From: Lactifluus volemus
Lineage: Eukaryota > Basidiomycota > Agaricomycetes > Russulales > Russulaceae
Assembly: GCA_022376515.1 (NCBI GenBank)
Contig: WTXI01000216.1
Coordinates: 1-62,629, forward strand
DNA: 62,629 nt
Direction: 5' to 3'
Of the stretch, positions 57,017-62,629 are shown piece after piece. Made by a program: the position numbers and the translations under genes. The notes below the pieces were generated by a model that was not told where the DNA came from, did no database searches, and saw only the letters and a program-made list of their open reading frames with translations. Within the stretch, counting starts at the first letter, position 1; every line of letters starts with the position of its first letter.

Positions 57017-58359
57017 ATGGCCCTGCGGTCCCTTCGTTGCCTCAGTCTAGCATGGCATCGATATCCCCACCGTGTCTCCTCTCCTATGATTTCCACTATG
57101 GCCATCAACACCACTCAAGAAGGACTTGTAATCCCGCAGCTCAACGCCACATTTCCCTACCGTTGGCTTCGAGATACATGTCCCTGCCCATCTTGCGTAC
57201 ACCCTTCAACTCAGCAGAAGTTGCATCGCACTTCTGACATACCCGCATTTATCACACCCGAGAACGTCGAGGCGACAGTCGATGGCGTACACATCTCCTG
57301 GGCCAGTCCAGACGGGCATCATTCGTTCTTTCCACAAGCTCTCTTGGAAACCCATGCAAGCTCTGCTGCACTGCACGATTTCCGTAACGACGTTCCTATC
57401 ACACTCTGGCCAACTGCATCTGCGCTGCTCGCGGCCTCTGGAGGTGACCTTGAAGTGTCATACCAGGACTTTGGCACGACTCGTGGCCTCTTGCGTGCCA
57501 TCACGCAGCTGCAGCGTACGGGGCTGCTCTTCCTCCGTGGTGTGCCCCATTCCGACACGAGTGACTCAAAGTGCGAGATCCGGCGGGTGGCTGCGCGTTT
57601 TGCCGAGCTGCGAGAGACATTTTATGGTGCGGTGTGGAACGTGACGAACGTCGTCAACAGCCGCAACATCGCATATACCAACCTTTGCTTGGGACTACAC
57701 ATGGATTTGCAGTGCGTCTACACTGTACATCGCGTCTTTTCTTCCCGCTTCACTACCCCCCCGTACCCAGGTACTTTGAGTCACCACCACGATTCCAGAT
57801 CCTTCACTGCATACGCAACCGGGTGTATGGTGGCACCTCTCTCTTCGTCGACGCCTTCGCCGCAGCCGCTACGCTACGCACCACCCACCCGGCGGATTTT
57901 GAGCAATTGACTACGACGCCCGTGCCGTTCCATTACATCAATGGCGAGCGGCACCTCCATCACGCGCGACCAACCATCGTCCTAGCCCCTTCCACAGAAT
58001 CTGAAGGCGGTGGAGGAGACGCAGAGCCGCGCATCACCGCGGTGAGTTACAGCCCGCCGTTCCAAGCACCTCTCCCATGGGACACCCCCCCTGCATTCTA
58101 CGATGCGCTCACGCGCTTTGCCGCGATTTCAGAGGCTCCCGCGGCGACGTACGCTCACCAATTGAACGAGGGAGACATGGTTGTGTTCGACAATCGTCGC
58201 CTGTTGCATGGGCGCACCGCGTTCGAAGACCGGGATGGGCAGGCGGGTGGAGCGGGGGATGAGCCGAATCGATGGCTCAAGGGGTGCTATTTCGAGGGCG
58301 ACGTCATGGCGAGTCACGGAAGGGTGTTGAGGGCTAGAGCTGCGCGTGGTGAGATTTGA
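57017..58359 (+). CDS. Gamma-butyrobetaine dioxygenase-like Fe(II)/2-oxoglutarate oxygenase
   Basis: Two exons (57017..57711 and 57771..58359), 427 residues. The N-terminal zinc-binding domain of this family is clear (WLRDTCPCPSCVHPSTQQK). The TauD-type jelly roll has the iron ligands His228 and Asp230 in LHMDLQ, interrupted by the intron just afterwards, and the distal His378 in RRLLHGRTAF. Other landmarks are GLLFLRGVP, YFESPPRFQILHC, GGTSLFVDAF and NRWLKGCYF. Relatives hydroxylate gamma-butyrobetaine to L-carnitine or trimethyllysine in the same pathway; the pairing of zinc domain and motifs fits either. The first 30 residues are Arg/Ser-rich, which may mean mitochondrial import. ATG 57101 would give a shorter cytosolic form. 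Confidence 0.88.
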
Positions 58360-58517
58360 TACGTCCGTGCAGTTCTGGAACATTTAGGTAGATTTCTTGG
58401 AGTTCCGGCAGCTACGGGAGAGTTGCGCCATGATTCAAAGGTGATATAGGTGAAGCTGAAGCGCTGAAGATCCAAAGCAGCACAGCGATGAGCACCTAAC
58501 TGTCAGTCGCTTACTGA

Positions 58518-59498
58518 ATGACTAGTATGGCATTCCGAGTTCAAGAGTCACCTGTGGCCCCACTGGCATGCGGAAGCTTGATCCTCCTCTATTCCTATGT
58601 CGGACTTCGTCGGATTTCAGATCCTCACCTTAAATATGACATCATACATGATAGGGTTCTGAGCCACTGGCAGGTCGTTTTCTCTTTCAGCAATCTCCTT
58701 GAAAATCAAACGTGGGACGTTAATCTTTATATCGACATCTCCCAGTTGAAGACCCTCATCCTCGAAAGTTGCGGCCGTCCTAGTCTGAATCTTCCCGATC
58801 CCGTTCTCATGAAGGTGCGCCACGTGAAGTCGTTAATTCCATGCGGACATTACACTGAGTGTAACTAATGACCTCGCTGGACTCTTCAGGTCAACTTGAA
58901 TGTGGATCGTGAATCTATCAAAGACTCCATTTCCGCTGGCACATACCAACCTGAAGACGTCACAACGTTAACTGACGTGCGAGAACCGATTTCTAATGTA
59001 TGGCCAGATAAACCTCCCTGCCATTTCCCCCATATTTTTCATTAGCCCTTCTGGTGGTGAGTGAATGACTCGCTTCTTCTATTTCCAGAATCAGGGAAGG
59101 AGCGAATAAACTGATTCTAAGCCGCACAGCCGATACACCGAATGAAGATGATAGCCCAATCGGTTCATGCAGTGACTCGGAAGAGGACGAGTGGGACTTG
59201 TATGATGTGTTCATGCGAGCACATTATCCTGCATCTTCTCGACAAGGTTGGGGACGAAGATAGTCGCCTCAGTATGATTGCCGGAAAGCTGAAAGCGAAA
59301 GTACCACAGCAGCGGCCTTCGTTGCTCGAATGGCACAAATGGCTCGAGGGGTCGCCCTCCGAGTCTGATGTGGCGGCCAACATTTTGAAGAAAGACAGGA
59401 AAGAGATGATTCGAGAACTTATGGAAGTCGATGAAGATATGGAACCCACTAGGAAAAAGCCCAGACTTGCATCTCCAGAACGGCCAATGGGGGAGTAG
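58518..59498 (+). CDS. Unresolved multi-exon gene with acidic region
   Basis: Several plus-strand pieces look coding, but I could not close the frame. The first (from about 58530) reads DVNLYIDISQLKTLILESCG and ends at LMK before a GTGCGC donor. The second starts after CTTCAG at about 58891 (VNLNVDRESIKDSISAG, then TTLTDVREPISN). The third, from about 59090, is strongly acidic (CSDSEEDEWDLYDVF). The last (to 59498) is charged with KKDRKEMIRELMEVDEDMEP and a basic KKPRLASPE that may be a nuclear signal. No family recognised. Exon joins between the second and third pieces create stops in every option I tried, so decay is possible. Confidence 0.35.
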
Positions 59499-59943
59499 TC
59501 GCCGAGTCTTGGAGCGCATGGGTTGAGAGTGTAGGAGTTGAGGTAAAAAAACGAGTAGAACATCAGGAAATCCGGACAGTGGGCGGTGTAACAGCTTCAC
59601 GCTGAGCGAGAGAAAGAGGAAATGTCAGTTACAGCGCAAAGTGTGCCAACTGTGGCAACGACAAACTCTACTCCGAAGACTCGTTCGAAAAGGGCCTCGC
59701 ACACTCAGGCTCTTCTAGGTTCAATTTAAGGAGAAGCGCGTGCAGTATGGGAAAGCCTTGGTCGTATTTGACACTGTACCGTGACTGTGAGAGGATAGCA
59801 CGGCCGAGCATTAGCGGGCTACTCGCGAAATATTTCTTGGTCTATGTGCAAAGGAAAACAATCACAACGATTATTTCGAGGTACACAGCTACTAGTACGT
59901 ACAAACAAGACGACACGACACATCATCTGGTCTTAACTAAACT

Positions 59944-61460
59944 TTATCCCCAAAGAAGCAACTTTTCGTTCGGCACCGCATCGACGTACCGACCGCCTTT
60001 GACCGTGTGCGTCTCGAGTACCTTGTCAATTTCTGCCAGGTCCTCGCTCGAAAGTTCCACATCACCTCCAGCGAGGTTTTCAAGCGTGCGTTTTGAATTT
60101 CTACCAAATTGATCGCTCTTAAGCACTCTATTTTGGGCTCGACCATGTCAAAAGGACTCACGAGGAACCGGGAAGAGGCACAACGTGTGGGCCGCGCGAG
60201 GCGACCCAGGCGATACTCAGCTGCGCAGCAGTTATTCCTTTGCGTGTTGCGATTGCGGTCAGCGCATCAACGATGACAAAATTGTGCTTGAGGTTCTGCA
60301 TGAAAGAAGTCAGGGGGAGCCGGTACCGCAGACAGTAGTAATGGCTCACATCCTCTTGGAAGCGAGACAAGTTCCGCCGGAAGTCACCCTCTATGATGGA
60401 GACGTGAGTGCTTTTAAAGCCAAAAATCAAAAACAAGAGCTACAGTACCCTCTAAGTCATCAGGTTTCCTGACCTGACCCGTAAGGAAGCCCCGTCCAAG
60501 TGGTCTGTGATGCCAATGAAAAGGAGATCAAGCACTGTGTAGTGGTCATGCAAGAGGTTACGCACGAGTATCCAACGACAGCAATACCAAGCTCGGCACA
60601 AGTGGCGATAACTACGGAACATGTCAGCAAATGCTCTGAGGCACAACAAGCTCATGAACTGGTAATATAGCTTACCATCCTTGGTTTCCTGAGTGTACGA
60701 CCATGGGCTGACCTCGATCTCCACTGCAGCCACTTCGGGCGCGACCTTGTGAGCTCTGCGCACAGTGGCGGCGCTGACCTCCGACAACCCAATAAATTTG
60801 AATTTTCCCTCCTTGACAAAGCCCTGAAGCACTTTGAGGGTGTCTTCAACTGGGTAGGTTGGATCATTGCGCGCGCATTCGAAGAGATCTAGAGACTTGG
60901 TTCCTCGTAGCTTTTCGAGGATGTAATCGACACTGCGGCGAAGATTTTCCGGAGAGGCGTCCGGCTCGAGTGAGTGGTGCCTGACTCCACCTTTAACGGA
61001 AAGGAAGGCTCTATCCGCGTAAGAGGGGTATTTCTCGAAGAAACGTGCGACGAGCTCTAGGTTCGTCGGGGTCGCGCCTTGGCCGTAAAACTCGCCTAAT
61101 AGCCAGCCAGCGATACATGAGAACATAAAGCTTGAATTCAAGCACAATGTGAGACGAGCTCGCACCGCTGTTTATTAACATTTTGGTGCCTGGGGGAAGC
61201 GCGTCAATGCCTGCCTTGATGGCCGCAAAACAGTCTTCGTCAGGTACGGGTGTCGGTTTCCATCTACCAGGCAAGTCATCGTGTTAGTCATCGTAGTGTA
61301 AAACCCAGATTTCCGCACGTCATCATCATCAAGCCATGCTAAGAAGAAGGATAAATCTGTTCAGAGAGAAGGAATCGCGAAAGTGAAATAGATTTACCCC
61401 TGTTTTTCCAATGACAACGTTCGACGCTGCACCGCCGAGTGTGGTAGTCTTGTTCACCAT
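59944..61460 (-). CDS. Aldo/keto reductase, pyridoxal reductase type
   Basis: Nine exons, complement(59944..60100, 60162..60295, 60350..60390, 60449..60504, 60566..60611, 60676..61095, 61166..61263, 61319..61338, 61398..61460), 344 residues. The barrel starts HGLMMMTWKPTPVPD, and the catalytic tyrosine is Tyr64 in GEFYGQG with Lys95 in FLSVKGG. Further motifs: SLDLFECAR, FKFIGLSEVSAAT, VEIEVSPWS, VGYSPLGRGFLTGQV, AAQLSIAWVASRG and PLPGSSNSKRTLENL, the NADPH-binding end. The pattern matches fungal enzymes reducing pyridoxal to pyridoxine with NADPH, acting in vitamin B6 balance. Other carbonyl substrates are possible. One exon is only 20 nt, which can mislead gene callers. Confidence 0.9.
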
Positions 61461-62629
61461 TTTGCTATTGAGGGGAGAATACGATAGTGTGGAGAAGAAA
61501 AGAAGCCTACGCATCCCATGGCGCGGCGACTCCTTTTAAGTCAGTAAGAGATGATATCACTTGACCCTGATTACCTACCGATGTAATGGCGGCACATCTG
61601 GTTCACGTAAAGCTGATTATGTTAATCATGTATTGAGAGTGGGTCCGAATTCTGAACGTCGGTCCTGTTTTGGTAGCCCGTAACTGTGGATGACTCAATG
61701 ATGCAGGAAGTAGAGCAAAGCTAAGGCCGAGTCTTTGGGGGGTGGGGGGGGGGGGCAGTCGATGTGAGGTTACGATGCAATGTTAATGTATTAAAGTTGC
61801 AGTGAGCGAATGACAAACTGACCTCCGAGTCAGTTTTACGAAGCGAGAGACGTATCGTACTATAAATGAGAGGTTTCCCAGTACTAATGGACTGGTAATA
61901 AAAGAAAGAAACGGTAAGGGGATGCCCTGTTGCTAGCAAGGTTGCCAACCAGGGATGTTTGGGACGTTACCCACTTGGGGCCCGGCCCCCTCACCGCGGG
62001 CCCGGGCGCCCGCCCCACCTCTATTGACAGATGTCTCTCATAACTAGGGGTGCGTCGATTCATATTACTAGTAGAACTATTTCCTTCTTTGGATGAGGGA
62101 AGAGACTGTATGGAGACCACGTAATTTGCTTGCCCGGGGGTGCGATGTGGATGTGTCGCCGGGCTTCAGGTGGATCGACTCGGGCTTGATGTTTGAACGA
62201 GTAACGAGAGAATTCCAGTGGTAGATTGGGTGGGTATTGACCGCGTCAGCCTCGCACTGCTCGGCACGAAAGCCAATCACAGGGCTGAACGAACCTCCCT
62301 CTTGGCTAACTATTTCAACTCCCAATCATATTTCAGGCACTTGGGGGGGGTGAGGTGGGGTGGGGCACGCTGAACGATCACACAGTAATCATGACATGCT
62401 GTATTTCATATCCTAGAGTGTTGAAGTATCATGGTATGAATACGTCACAAGGATAAAATGTTCAAAGTCATTGAGGGAATCGCAGTTCTTGGCAATCGTG
62501 CATGGGGAGCAAAGTGGCATAAATGGTGTGAGGGACGTGCAGGGGTGTAGAGAGACGGGTTCGAGGAGAGGAGAGCCGGAATGGGAAAATGGGGAATGAG
62601 GAGGTCATAGAAGAGACTCCGGAAGGAAT
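61461..62629. other. Intergenic to window end
   Basis: Promoter of the reductase gene, a long G run at 61736-61756, another G-rich stretch at 62343-62366 and a GC-rich block near 61980-62020. Only short frames; no gene called. Confidence 0.45.
61736..61756 (+). repeat. Poly-G tract
   Basis: A nearly pure run of about 20 guanines, broken once by T. It can form a quadruplex and is also prone to length error in sequencing. Confidence 0.7.

Overview
This window is nuclear DNA of a filamentous fungus, almost certainly a basidiomycete of the Agaricomycetes. The evidence is in the genes: nearly all are cut by many short introns (about 37-120 nt, mostly 50-65) with GTRNGY-type donors, and the families are typical of mushrooms and their relatives (BAH-PHD protein, F-box/leucine-rich proteins, velvet regulator, GH5_12 steryl-glucosidase, anchored thaumatin-like protein, expanded FAD oxidases). 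A Rhizoctonia/Ceratobasidium-like source is possible, but this is only an impression. I saw no rRNA, tRNA, CRISPR or prokaryotic operon. Splice junctions were placed by hand; where exon lists are given, the summed lengths divide by three.

Left arm (1-13.7 kb): the 3' part of a BAH-PHD chromatin reader (+), an F-box protein (-), a possible tiny membrane protein (+), a 2.9 kb gene-poor stretch, a velvet developmental regulator (-), a phosphatase/nuclease of the endonuclease-exonuclease-phosphatase superfamily (+), and a ten-exon thaumatin-like protein with a C-terminal membrane anchor (-).

Centre (13.7-40.4 kb): the outstanding region. Eight berberine-bridge-enzyme-like FAD oxidase copies lie head-to-tail on the minus strand with no other intact gene between them. 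They fall into two subfamilies that share one ten-exon architecture and largely alternate. In transcription order they are H(I) G(II) F(I) E(II) D(I) C(I) B(II) A(I). Six look intact, G carries a one-base frameshift, and C is clearly a pseudogene. Relics of further copies, F-box pseudogene fragments and repeated flanks between the genes record several rounds of block duplication. All are predicted to be secreted and to hold FAD through histidine only. No polyketide synthase, peptide synthetase or terpene cyclase is present, so this is an enzyme-family expansion rather than a recognisable biosynthetic cluster.

Right arm (40.4-62.6 kb): a beta-carbonic anhydrase (+) with two possible in-frame starts, an unknown protein (-), a tandem trio of small polymerase-beta-fold nucleotidyltransferase-like genes (-) with identical intron position, a thirteen-exon GH5_12 steryl-glucosidase (+), a secreted protein with internal repeats (+) whose promoter and signal-peptide start are duplicated about 500 bp upstream, a gamma-butyrobetaine dioxygenase-like enzyme (+), an unresolved acidic protein (+) and a pyridoxal-reductase-type aldo/keto reductase (-).

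Apart from the oxidase array and the nucleotidyltransferase trio, neighbouring genes show no obvious shared pathway, as is usual in fungal chromosomes.
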